Below are positions 7,210 through 15,824 of a stretch of DNA of 64,000 bases, in pieces. Position 1 is the stretch's first letter, and every line of letters starts with the position of its first letter. The position numbers and the translations under genes were made by a program. The DNA is from Bacillota bacterium. GTDB lineage: Bacteria > Bacillota > Clostridia > Acetivibrionales > DSM-1351. The DNA is taken from the NCBI GenBank assembly GCA_023460955.1, contig JAEWOH010000005.1:37965-101964 (forward strand). The letters are read 5' to 3'. The notes under the pieces are model-generated. The model had not been told where the DNA came from. It worked only from the letters and a program-made list of their open reading frames with translations, and did not search any database.

Positions 7210-9765
7210 TTAAGGGATATCAGTTAACAGTTTTTCAACTTGATCTTTAGGAAGAGGCTTTGCAAAAAGATATCCCTGTATCTTATCACACTCGTATTTT
7301 TTCAGGTATTCCAACTGTCCGTTGTGTTCTACACCTTCAGCTACCACAGACATTCCCATAGACCTACCCATGTTAATAATATGTCTTGTAATTGTTTTGT
7401 TTTCTGAAGCGAGGGAAACATTGTCAATAAAAGTTTTATCAATCTTCAGTGTAGTTATAGGCAGTTGCTTTAAGTAGCTCAGCGAAGAATATCCTTTACC
7501 GAAATCATCCAGTGCTATGCCTATCCCCTTTTCTCTCAACTGAGTTAATTTGTTAAAAACAATATCAAAAGACTCAATTAATACTGTTTCTGTTATTTCC
7601 AATTCCAAGCAGTGTGGGTCCAGTTTAAAATATTCAAGTATTCTCAATACTTTACTGTTAAAGTCAGCCTGAAATATTTGGAGTGTGGAAATATTAACCG
7701 ACATGGTCAAATTAGTTAATCCGATTTTATGGAGCTGACTTAAGAAATCGCAAGCTTGAATTAAAACCCATTCTCCTAATGGAATTATCAGGTGAGTATC
7801 CTCGGCAATTTTAATGAACTTCATTGGTGAAACAAAGCCTAACTCAGGACTTTTCCATCTCAGCAGGGCTTCAAGACCTGTCACCTTGTTTGTATTAAGA
7901 TCAAGCTGAGGCTGGTAATACAACTCAAATTCGTTGTTATCCATTGCAGCATGGAGGTATTTTTCTATATTCATCCTCTCGGTAAAATCCTTGTTCATAT
8001 CCGGATCGTATACCACATACCTGTTCTTACCGCTTTCTTTGGCCTTATACATGGCAATATCGGCAGATTTAATCAAATCTTCTATTTTGTTTCCGTGCAC
8101 GGGATAGATAGCAATTCCTATGCTGAAGCTTATATGAAGTCCGATGCTATTAATATAGAATTTTTCCTTAAAACTATATAGAATATCTGCTGTTAGCTGC
8201 ACAGCCTTGCTTTCATCAGTCTCTTCAGCTAGTATGATAAATTCATCCCCGCCCAGTCTGTAAAGGGTACTCTTATCATAAAGATCCAAGGCAAGCCTGT
8301 CACTTGCTGCCTTAATAAGTAAGTCACCAAATTCATGTCCCATCGTATCATTAATGTATTTAAAATTATCCATATCAATGAACAGAAGCGCAGCCTTGTT
8401 ACTGTTACTCTTATGTAAGAGTTTGTTTGCATCTTCAAACAGTGAACGTCTATTAGGAAGGCCTGTTAAAACATCGTGTAGAGCTAAATAAGTATACTTC
8501 TCTTCACTTAATTCCAGATCTTTCTGAATTGTAGATATCTCCTTGAGCTGGGACTTTAATTCTTCATCTGTTGCAACAAGTTCCTCATAGGTTTGAGTCA
8601 GTTCTTCATTACTTGAGTGCAGTTCTTTTCTAATCCTTCTTATTTTATTAATGTACATTAAGAGCAGCATAACGAATAGAATGAGTATCAAAAATATAGC
8701 TACAACCGAAAGTACAAGAATTTTATAGGTCTGAAAAAAAGAAAACGGCTTATTAATAATTTCAGAATCTTGAGGAAGCTTCTTGATTGGTACATTAAAT
8801 CTTTTTAATTGTGTATAATCAAATACTTTTTTTGATGCTTTCGGATAAGATATGTCTAAATTATCAGCTTTCTCTCCGCTTATAATTTTCAAAGCAAGCT
8901 CTGCAGCGTACTTTCCATATAACCTGCCGCTAAGCATGTCTCCTCCGAAAGCTCCATTGTTTAGCCCAAAATCATATTGATGGTAAAGTGGAACACTGCT
9001 ATACCTGCTTATTTCTCTTGCCGCCAGGTTAAAATCAATGATATTTCCTTTAGGATCACTGTAATAAGTAGCAAAGAAAAGCATATCTGTCTTGTTAAGC
9101 TGACTTACCAAATCCAATATTTTATTAAAATCAAGGTCATTTAGAGAAATTACTTTTAAATCTCCGAATGTATTATTTATTTTCTCTGTGATTATCTTAC
9201 CAGTTGATATTCCACTTTCAGTATTATCGTAAACCAAATAAACATTTTTTATCTCTGGATTAATTCCTAAAGCTATTTTTATTGTTTCAACAGGATCAAT
9301 TTCTTCCACGACACCTGTAAAATTATCATACTTTTTCTCCATCTCTGTCACTTTTTCCTGATTTACTCCGGAAAAAACTACAGGTGCATTTGAGAACAAC
9401 TCACTCCTGTTGTCCATTGCAAAATTTAATGCGGCATCATCTGTAGTTATAATAAGATCGAGATGTTTAAGTGCATACTTGTATTTGAAATATTCATAAA
9501 GAGAATGAATATTACTTTGGGAAGGGTAATTTTTCCAGTCCATATATTCTACATAAATAGAACAATTACTATTTGATTGATTAAGTGTTTCAATTATTCC
9601 GGCATTTTGTTCACTTGTCCATTTTGTCCCCTCGTTGTAAGAGTGAATTATCAGTATACTTTTTTGCTTTTGGATGCCAATTGCACAAACGGTAGACGGA
9701 ACGGAAAGAACAAAGAAAAACGTAATAACAACAATTAAAACTCTTGCCCATTTGTTACGAATCAT
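7210..9765 (-). CDS. Membrane sensor GGDEF-EAL protein with ABC-substrate-binding-like input domain
   Basis: An 851-residue composite. A signal segment (residues 8-28) is followed by an extracellular ABC_sub_bind-type (PF04392-like) domain (about 35-330), a single membrane helix (about 347-372) and a short coiled coil. The GGDEF domain follows (intact GGDEF near 510) and then the EAL domain (EALLRW, DDFGKGYSSLSYL, VVAEGVEH). The Y-D-K-S stretch before GGDEF replaces the RxxD inhibitory site, so product feedback is unlikely. Both catalytic motifs look complete, so it could make or degrade cyclic di-GMP depending on the ligand bound outside. Monocistronic, convergent with the flavin reductase. 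Confidence 0.92.
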   Translation of the reverse strand: MIRNKWARVLIVVITFFFVLSVPSTVCAIGIQKQKSILIIHSYNEGTKWTSEQNAGIIETLNQSNSNCSIYVEYMDWKNYPSQSNIHSLYEYFKYKYALKHLDLIITTDDAALNFAMDNRSELFSNAPVVFSGVNQEKVTEMEKKYDNFTGVVEEIDPVETIKIALGINPEIKNVYLVYDNTESGISTGKIITEKINNTFGDLKVISLNDLDFNKILDLVSQLNKTDMLFFATYYSDPKGNIIDFNLAAREISRYSSVPLYHQYDFGLNNGAFGGDMLSGRLYGKYAAELALKIISGEKADNLDISYPKASKKVFDYTQLKRFNVPIKKLPQDSEIINKPFSFFQTYKILVLSVVAIFLILILFVMLLLMYINKIRRIRKELHSSNEELTQTYEELVATDEELKSQLKEISTIQKDLELSEEKYTYLALHDVLTGLPNRRSLFEDANKLLHKSNSNKAALLFIDMDNFKYINDTMGHEFGDLLIKAASDRLALDLYDKSTLYRLGGDEFIILAEETDESKAVQLTADILYSFKEKFYINSIGLHISFSIGIAIYPVHGNKIEDLIKSADIAMYKAKESGKNRYVVYDPDMNKDFTERMNIEKYLHAAMDNNEFELYYQPQLDLNTNKVTGLEALLRWKSPELGFVSPMKFIKIAEDTHLIIPLGEWVLIQACDFLSQLHKIGLTNLTMSVNISTLQIFQADFNSKVLRILEYFKLDPHCLELEITETVLIESFDIVFNKLTQLREKGIGIALDDFGKGYSSLSYLKQLPITTLKIDKTFIDNVSLASENKTITRHIINMGRSMGMSVVAEGVEHNGQLEYLKKYECDKIQGYLFAKPLPKDQVEKLLTDIP

Positions 9766-9947
9766 TAATTGTATACCTCGTTTTTTATATATTTAGAAAA
9801 AGACATAATATATGGAAAATCGCTTATTTCTATAATATACCATTTTCTGCTTGTTTTCAACAGCATTGTCAAATCGATTACTATTTTAGGATTTTTCTGG
9901 ATACTGTTTTCGTCCCTTAGTTATTAATCGACATAATATTGCAGCTA

Positions 9948-9976
9948 TTGTACAGCTAATTTTCATATGCTATTAT
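9948..9976 (+). promoter_or_regulatory. Promoter TTGTAC-17-TATTAT for the YibE/F gene
   Basis: -35 at 9948-9953 and -10 at 9971-9976 with 17-nt spacing, about 38 bp before the ATG at 10015, which has a GGAGG ribosome site. Confidence 0.55.
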
Positions 9977-10014
9977 AAATTAATGCATAAATTAAAGGGT
10001 ACCCGGAGGAAAAC

Positions 10015-11256
10015 ATGTCTAATAAATTCAAGTCAATCCTACATAGAGATGTATTGGTATATGTGCTAACGGTAATACTATCAATTGTTTTGCTAATAAT
10101 TGGGAATAAGATTACTTCAAAAAACCTCAACTTATTAAATGGTGCTGAAGGAGTTAAGGCAGAAAAAGCTCAGGTAATTAAAATAGTAGGGACTAAAAAA
10201 GTAGAATATGATTTGGGTGGTGAAAACCCCGATACCGGTAAGGAAATTGTTTTTTTAGCAAAAGTGCTGACAGGTGAAGCAAAAGGAACTGAAATTAAAG
10301 CACTTCAGACAATTGATCCTTTTACGGGTGCCTCAATTAAAGAAGTTGAAGCCGGAGATAAAGTAATACTTTATAGACTTGATAACGAAGGTTCAGATTA
10401 CGAATGGGTTTTAGGCGAATATTTGCGTACCGACGCACTTATGATTATGGGAATAGCTTTTCTTTTCTTCCTTGTTATATTTGGACGCCTTAAGGGCTTT
10501 AATACAATTATTTCTTTAGCTTTTACCTGTGTTGCTATCTTTGCTGTGTTTATCCCTTCGGTGCTTCAAGGCTTTAACATATATTTCTGGTCAATAATTA
10601 CATGCATTTTTATTATTACAATGTCTTTCCTCATAATTTACGGAGCTAATAAAAAAAGTCTCTCGGCAGGTATAGGCTGTCTCGTCGGGATATTGGTTTC
10701 GGGCTTCTTAACACTGTTAATGAATAGGGTACTAAAACTTACCGGTCTGGTAAGTGAAGAATCTCTCTATGTAATAAGGGTTAATCCAACCCATCCTATT
10801 GATCTTAAAGCAATAATCTTTGCAGCCATATTAATAGGAGCAATCGGTGCAATAATGGATGTTTCCATGTCCATTGCCGCTGCTCTTGCAGAACTCAAGG
10901 AAAAACTCGAATATACTCCTTTCAGTCTTATCATTAAATCAGGTATGTCTATTGGCCGTGATATTATGGGAACAATGGCTAATACGTTAATTTTAGCGTA
11001 TATCGGCAGTTCACTTTCAGTCGTATTGCTGCTGGTTTCTTATAACAGCTCCATACTTGAACTTATGAATAAGGAAATGATAGTAGTTGAAATTCTACAG
11101 TCTCTTGTAGGAAGCTTTGGTATCCTTGTAACAATTCCCGTTACCTCTCTGGTCTGTGCGTACCTTTTTTCAGAAAGAGTTAAAACGGAAGATGCAGCTT
11201 ATAGAGGTCCACGAGCTGACGACTTCTCGGATGATTATACCGACGGCTGGAAGTAA
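10015..11256 (+). CDS. YibE/F family membrane protein
   Basis: A 413-residue protein of the YibE/F-like family. It has one N-terminal membrane helix, an extracytoplasmic region of about 100 residues (roughly 40-135), then about seven hydrophobic helices. The conserved GAIGAIMDVSMSIA and GMSIGRDIMGTMANTLILAY motifs of the family are present. Function is not established for the family; fusion or neighbourhood links to transport have been noted in lactobacilli. Monocistronic, with its own promoter. An AT-rich 12-bp hairpin at 11292-11323 lies just downstream and may end transcription. Confidence 0.88.
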   Translation: MSNKFKSILHRDVLVYVLTVILSIVLLIIGNKITSKNLNLLNGAEGVKAEKAQVIKIVGTKKVEYDLGGENPDTGKEIVFLAKVLTGEAKGTEIKALQTIDPFTGASIKEVEAGDKVILYRLDNEGSDYEWVLGEYLRTDALMIMGIAFLFFLVIFGRLKGFNTIISLAFTCVAIFAVFIPSVLQGFNIYFWSIITCIFIITMSFLIIYGANKKSLSAGIGCLVGILVSGFLTLLMNRVLKLTGLVSEESLYVIRVNPTHPIDLKAIIFAAILIGAIGAIMDVSMSIAAALAELKEKLEYTPFSLIIKSGMSIGRDIMGTMANTLILAYIGSSLSVVLLLVSYNSSILELMNKEMIVVEILQSLVGSFGILVTIPVTSLVCAYLFSERVKTEDAAYRGPRADDFSDDYTDGWK

Positions 11257-11291
11257 GCGTTTTGTGTGCAATCCATAAGGTGTTTTTAAAC

Positions 11292-11323
11292 TAATAAAAT
11301 TATTGATCTTTATAATTTTATTA
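11292..11323 (+). terminator. AT-only hairpin after the YibE/F gene
   Basis: Perfect 12-bp stem (TAATAAAATTAT) with an 8-nt loop, but no G-C pairs and no clear T-run, so it is a weak terminator candidate. Confidence 0.35.
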
Positions 11324-11398
11324 TTATCAAACTAATATAAATAAATCTTTTTATAAAGTGCAAAATAAAAACAAATTAACACATTAAGCGAGGTTTTT

Positions 11399-12418
11399 AT
11401 GTTTGTACCTAAAAGAGTTATTTTTGAGTCAGGAGCTCTGGACTATCCCCTTGGGGAGCAGCTATATACAAGGTTTAAAAGTGAGAATATAACGGTGATT
11501 GAGAGCTCATTAAATAAGGTAAAAAGCAATATCCCCGGAGAGTCTCCCGCGGCTCTGTATCAAAGCGGTAAAGCCACCCTTGTCGTCGGAGTAAAAAAAA
11601 GTCTGACTTTCCAAAGCTGCAAGCCCTCCGCCCATTATCAACTTCCCCTTGTAAGTGGTTGTACAGGCCAATGTGAATATTGCTATCTTAACACACAGCT
11701 TGGTGACAAACCTTTTATAAGGGTTCATGTAAATCTCGAAGAAATATTTCAGCAGGCAGGTAAATATATAACTGCAAGATTGCCGGAAGAGACACTTTTT
11801 GAAGGGTCTGCCACCTCTGATCCTGTACCTGTGGAGCCATATACCGGTGCTTTAAAGAAGGCCATCAATTACTTTGCAGAGCAGGAACATTCCCGATTCA
11901 GATTTGTAACCAAATTTACTGATATAGATGATTTACTTGATTTAGAGCATAAAGGTCTCACTGAGATTAGGTTCAGCCTTAATACCGAGTCAATTATTAA
12001 AGCATACGAGCACAAAACAGCTTCTGCTAAAAAGCGGATTGAGGCAAGTGCAAAACTCTATTCGGCTGGTTACCCCACAGGCTTTATAATTGCACCGGTA
12101 TTTATTTATGATGGTTGGGAGAACGAATACAGAGAGCTTCTGACATGGCTCAGACAAGCCTTTCACGCAAAAGCATCAAGGCCTGTAACTTTTGAAGTCA
12201 TTTCTCACAGGTATACCACTAAAGCCAAAAATAAAATAACCGAAATTTTTCCCCAGACAACACTTGATATGGAAGATAAAAATCGGCAGTTCAAGTATGG
12301 ACAATTCGGTTATGGGAAATATGTATATCCCAAGGAAACTATGTCACAGATTAAAGAATTCTTTCAGAAGGAAATATCTGAAATTTTTGATAACGGCGTT
12401 ATAAAATACATTATTTAG
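11399..12418 (+). CDS. splB: Spore photoproduct lyase
   Basis: A 339-residue radical-SAM enzyme that reverses the spore photoproduct (5-thyminyl-5,6-dihydrothymine) in DNA during germination. CTGQCEYC (Cys88, Cys92, Cys95) binds the 4Fe-4S cluster, and KPSAHY, RFVTKF and FEVISHRY segments follow the SplB family along its whole length. From memory of the Bacillus enzyme, its hydrogen-donor Cys141 lies in FEASCTSD; here the equivalent is FEGSATSD (Ala138). A cysteine occurs instead at position 74 (QSCKPS), where Bacillus has Ser, which matches the alternative clostridial arrangement. Monocistronic. Its presence implies a spore-forming host. Confidence 0.93.
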   Translation: MFVPKRVIFESGALDYPLGEQLYTRFKSENITVIESSLNKVKSNIPGESPAALYQSGKATLVVGVKKSLTFQSCKPSAHYQLPLVSGCTGQCEYCYLNTQLGDKPFIRVHVNLEEIFQQAGKYITARLPEETLFEGSATSDPVPVEPYTGALKKAINYFAEQEHSRFRFVTKFTDIDDLLDLEHKGLTEIRFSLNTESIIKAYEHKTASAKKRIEASAKLYSAGYPTGFIIAPVFIYDGWENEYRELLTWLRQAFHAKASRPVTFEVISHRYTTKAKNKITEIFPQTTLDMEDKNRQFKYGQFGYGKYVYPKETMSQIKEFFQKEISEIFDNGVIKYII

Positions 12419-12482
12419 TTGATTATATAGTTCATTGGTCCCTTAACACAATGCTTCTTCAACGGACCTGTGCAGATATTTA

Positions 12483-12749
12483 TCAAGCTCGTTCATTAAG
12501 CCTGTTCCTTCTCTCATTGAAACTGTCATCCTCGTTTTTTAACGAATCGGCTGCTATAGTGTCTTTATGTATTAAAGCCTCTATTTCCAGCTGATTCTGA
12601 GCCTTTATTTGTTCTGTTTTTACTAATGCATCAGCCTTTATCTGTTCTTTTTTTAATCTGAACTTAAAAATCTCCTGCATTGAGACATATGTAAAGCCAA
12701 AGAAGCCCATAACTACAACAGCTATAGCTATAACCGTATTTTGATCCAT
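12483..12749 (-). CDS. Small membrane-anchored coiled-coil protein, unknown function
   Basis: An 88-residue protein with one N-terminal transmembrane helix (about residues 6-25) and a charged helical remainder with repeated KTEQIKA-like heptads that should form a coiled coil. AGGAGG precedes the ATG. I recognise no family; length, strong ribosome site and amino-acid pattern support a real gene. It stands alone between splB and ybaK. Confidence 0.7.
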   Translation of the reverse strand: MDQNTVIAIAVVVMGFFGFTYVSMQEIFKFRLKKEQIKADALVKTEQIKAQNQLEIEALIHKDTIAADSLKNEDDSFNERRNRLNERA

Positions 12750-12802
12750 TATTTCTTCCTCCTAAAGCATATATTTTTTATTGAGTATAAGCCTTTGTTA
12801 AC

Positions 12803-13279
12803 TCAATCCACCACAGGTGCGACAACTGCTTTAACAAACCCGATCAATTCAGTTGGATTAACTTCTACCTGAAAACCGATTTTCCCTGCACTGAAAATAA
12901 TTGAATCAATGCTTTCACATGAGCTGTCAATAACTGTTCTGTAATCCTTCTTCATACCAATGGGTGAACAGCCTCCCCTAATATATCCGGTCACCTTGTT
13001 TATTTCATCCATTCTTATCATTTCGATGGACTTCTCACCCACAGACTTGGCCGCTGCCTTTAAATTCAATTCTTTGCTTACCGGGATTACAAATATAACG
13101 AAACTTTTACTTGCACCCCTTGTCACAAGTGTTTTATAAACCTTTTCAACGGGCTGACCAATTTTATTCGCCACTGAAACTCCGTCAATAGCCCCTTCCT
13201 TGCTTTCATAAGTATATGTAATATAGTTTATATGTGCACTATCCAGTATTCTCATAACATTCGTCTTTTGAATTGACAT
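12803..13279 (-). CDS. ybaK: Cys-tRNA(Pro)/Cys-tRNA(Cys) deacylase YbaK-like
   Basis: A 158-residue single-domain YbaK/EbsC protein. It contains the conserved KTLVTRG strand, PVSKELNLKAAAK with the key lysine, and GYIRGGCSPIGMKK, the signature glycine-rich stretch. The family hydrolyses mischarged Cys-tRNA(Pro) in trans and so prevents translation errors. GGGGG ribosome site before the ATG. It lies 17 bp after the DUF1287 gene on the same strand and may be co-transcribed with it. Confidence 0.92.
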   Translation of the reverse strand: MSIQKTNVMRILDSAHINYITYTYESKEGAIDGVSVANKIGQPVEKVYKTLVTRGASKSFVIFVIPVSKELNLKAAAKSVGEKSIEMIRMDEINKVTGYIRGGCSPIGMKKDYRTVIDSSCESIDSIIFSAGKIGFQVEVNPTELIGFVKAVVAPVVD

Positions 13280-13296
13280 TTCTTACCAACCCCCTG

Positions 13297-13995
13297 CTAT
13301 TCCAAGGCTTCCTGCTTTGGAAATCTGAAGTGACCAATTATTCTACCACTTTTACTCCATTTTAAAAGAATGTTTTCTTCCTCTACCGCAAATGTACTTG
13401 CATTATGAATAATATAAGGTACTCCATCCTTACGCCTTTTGTCTGATACTATTGCCACATGCTCAGTTTTATTCAGTACAACTATATCACCGGGCTGCCA
13501 CTGATACAAGTTATTTTTATCATAAGGTTTCACCTCTCGGGTAAGACTCTCCCCATACTTTTCAAAAAATACAATCTGATTTTTTACTCGTCTGAAATCA
13601 ATGTTCGGATCAGGAGCTTTAACACCATTTCTGTAATCCTCGGTATGTTCAAGAATATCCTTATCCATGTTGCTTTTCAAGTCATAGCCCGCATTTTTCA
13701 AGGCTCTCCACACTACGTCGGTACACACGCCCTCCCACATAGGAGGATAGCCTCCTTCATAATATGTACTCTGATACTTTGTTTTATTGAATACTTCGTT
13801 CCGGGCGCCCTGTACAATATCGTCCATGTCACATATTCCGTCTTTATCCATATCGCCGTCACATACAATTTTTTCTATAGTTACCTTTCCTTTTAGAAAG
13901 AAAAAAGCGTCAAGATAAACAATTTTGTTATAGCACAGTAATGCTATAAATCCTAATGTTAATACAATTGACGCAATAATTAAGTATTTTTTCAT
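13297..13995 (-). CDS. DUF1287 domain protein with N-terminal anchor and EF-hand-like motif
   Basis: A 232-residue protein. One N-terminal hydrophobic helix (residues 5-25) acts as signal or anchor. An EF-hand/dockerin-like calcium motif follows (DGDMDKDGICDMDD, near residues 47-60). The DUF1287 region has WEGVCTDVVWRALK with the conserved Cys and WQPGDIVVLN and HVAIVSD towards the end, an NlpC/P60-like arrangement of Cys and His. It is probably an extracytoplasmic hydrolase-like protein; the substrate is unknown. Confidence 0.82.
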   Translation of the reverse strand: MKKYLIIASIVLTLGFIALLCYNKIVYLDAFFFLKGKVTIEKIVCDGDMDKDGICDMDDIVQGARNEVFNKTKYQSTYYEGGYPPMWEGVCTDVVWRALKNAGYDLKSNMDKDILEHTEDYRNGVKAPDPNIDFRRVKNQIVFFEKYGESLTREVKPYDKNNLYQWQPGDIVVLNKTEHVAIVSDKRRKDGVPYIIHNASTFAVEEENILLKWSKSGRIIGHFRFPKQEALE

Positions 13996-14065
13996 TATAA
14001 CCTCTTTTCCGGCAGGAATATTGAATCATCCGTACCGGAATGCTAAATTCCTTATCACTGTCAGA

Positions 14066-14923
14066 TCAGGATAATTCGTATATATTCTGCTCCAAACATA
14101 TTTTTGCTCTTTCTGCAGTTTTAGGATCTGCATTAAGAGAACTCTTTAAAAATTCAGGGTGCTCAAGAAGAAATTTCCTCATAGTCTCTGTTGGCTTTGC
14201 CAAATAATCCATCAGCATTTGGTGTTGTTTGTCAGTTATATGTCCTTCATTCAGTGCTCCGTCAAACAGTTCTTTATCAACATTCATTAAAGCATGGGAC
14301 TCTACTCCGGCGTTATTAAGCTTTTCTGCTCCACCCTGCAGTCTGTCAATAACCACAAGGCTGTATTTCAAATTACCGTTCAAATCCTGAATAGCTGGAA
14401 TCCATGCTCTGGTGTAGCTGGAGGCTTCAGTTATTATGTCAGCAATGTGAAGTACATTAGCGTTTTTTAAATCTTTTACTTCTGAGGAAATGCCATTTTG
14501 ATATAAAACAGCTGATAAATCCTTAAATATAGTAATATGTGGAATCTTTAGAATATCAGCTATAATCAGAGAAAAGAACCAATCTCTTCTTTCTCCTCCT
14601 GATATGTAACTAATAGATTTCATATCAAAATTACTTTTAATATACTCACACATTCCTGTAATTAGACCTCTGAAGATTTCGTCCGATTCAAAATTTTTAC
14701 GAACCAGTTCCAGAACTATTTCCGAGCATTCCATTTTGTTTTCCTTGCAGACATCGATTACCTTTAAAAGGCTGTTGGCCTTTTCTTCATTTCCATAAAG
14801 GAAATGTGTATTAATGTAATAGGGTCCTATTTTAGAAGAAGTGTACCAAAAGGGTTTGTTCTCGGGACACACTCTTACTGCATCTGTTTTGAAAAGCCAG
14901 GTTATAAGCTTGTTTTTTTCCAT
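14066..14923 (-). CDS. Phosphoribosyltransferase-fold protein, orotate phosphoribosyltransferase-like
   Basis: A 285-residue protein. FWYTSSKIGPYYINTHF near the N-terminus and ISYISGGERRDWFFS in the middle resemble orotate phosphoribosyltransferase substrate regions. The PRPP loop equivalent (VLHIADIITEASS) has lost the first acidic residue and the usual T-G. RLQGGAEKL matches the DRxEGG strand. It may therefore be a diverged enzyme or a binding protein. It lies downstream of the pyr operon but is not part of it (histidine-phosphatase and nucleotidyltransferase genes intervene). It cannot safely be called pyrE. Confidence 0.6.
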   Translation of the reverse strand: MEKNKLITWLFKTDAVRVCPENKPFWYTSSKIGPYYINTHFLYGNEEKANSLLKVIDVCKENKMECSEIVLELVRKNFESDEIFRGLITGMCEYIKSNFDMKSISYISGGERRDWFFSLIIADILKIPHITIFKDLSAVLYQNGISSEVKDLKNANVLHIADIITEASSYTRAWIPAIQDLNGNLKYSLVVIDRLQGGAEKLNNAGVESHALMNVDKELFDGALNEGHITDKQHQMLMDYLAKPTETMRKFLLEHPEFLKSSLNADPKTAERAKICLEQNIYELS

Positions 14924-15005
14924 TTTTAATGACCTCCATACATACCATTTGATTTTTGAAATAACTGAATTTGTTTAAGTCTAATTTATTTTTACTGAAT
15001 CATCC

Positions 15006-15701
15006 TTATTTAAGTTTATTTTGCTTTCGCTTTTCTTCCATAAACTCCTGCCACCATTCCTGGTTCTGTATGGTACTTAGCTCAAAGCCCAGGTGTTCTA
15101 CATCACCCTCCATAATAACTTCAAATTTATCAATTGTATCATCATAATCAACAATGGTTACCGAAGTATTATCATGCCAGAAAATATTTTTGAGATTTTC
15201 AAGCTTGCAGTCATAAAACCTGCAAAGCATTGTCCTGATTGCAGCACCATGAGTTACAACACAAATGTTTCTGCCCGTATTGTCACTGATAATGTGTTTA
15301 ACCTCACCTACTAGTCTTTCATAAAATTCAGCGACACTCTCTCCATTTGGCATTTTATGAAGATGGGGCTCCTCTACCCAGGTTTTATTTTCTGACGGAA
15401 ATTTAATAGGAAGCTCATCAAAAGGCACGTTTTCCCAGTCCCCGCCATTTATTTCCTTTAGCTTGTCCGTACGGATAATCGGAAGTTGTTTTATGTCAGC
15501 AATATATTGAGCTGTCTGAAGTGTACGTGTCAAACTACTTGAGTATATTATGTCAATTGGTACGGAAGCCAACCTTTCAGCAACTTTCTTTGCCTGCTTA
15601 TGACCCTTTTCAGTTATTTCGCTGTCATACCAGCCATGAAATCGCCTGTTAATATTGCCTTCTGCTTCTGCATGTCTTACAAATATAAGTCTGGTTACCA
15701 T
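15006..15701 (-). CDS. Histidine phosphatase (phosphoglycerate mutase-like) family protein
   Basis: A 231-residue branch-1 histidine phosphatase. The catalytic RHAEAEGN motif lies at residues 9-16 (phospho-accepting His10), followed by SSSLTRTLQTA and the second-histidine segment VVTHGAAIRTML. It acts on a small phosphorylated metabolite; cofactor-dependent mutase, CobC-like and broad phosphatase roles share this signature. TTGGAGG precedes the ATG. The neighbours give no specific substrate. Confidence 0.9.
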   Translation of the reverse strand: MVTRLIFVRHAEAEGNINRRFHGWYDSEITEKGHKQAKKVAERLASVPIDIIYSSSLTRTLQTAQYIADIKQLPIIRTDKLKEINGGDWENVPFDELPIKFPSENKTWVEEPHLHKMPNGESVAEFYERLVGEVKHIISDNTGRNICVVTHGAAIRTMLCRFYDCKLENLKNIFWHDNTSVTIVDYDDTIDKFEVIMEGDVEHLGFELSTIQNQEWWQEFMEEKRKQNKLK

Positions 15702-15824
15702 TTAATCCTCCAATAAGATTAATAATTGCTTTGATTTAATTATACCAAACTTTTCAATTTTTATTTCTCTTATTATAGATTTTTTGGCCATTCATAATAA
15801 TCATGGGGTTTATTATTATTAAAT

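Noticed and set aside
12483..12749. Phage holin-like protein
   Set aside because: One membrane helix plus a coiled coil is too general, and there are no neighbouring lysis genes.
14066..14923. Calling this gene pyrE
   Set aside because: PRPP-loop residues are altered and it is outside the operon; only a PRTase-like label is justified.
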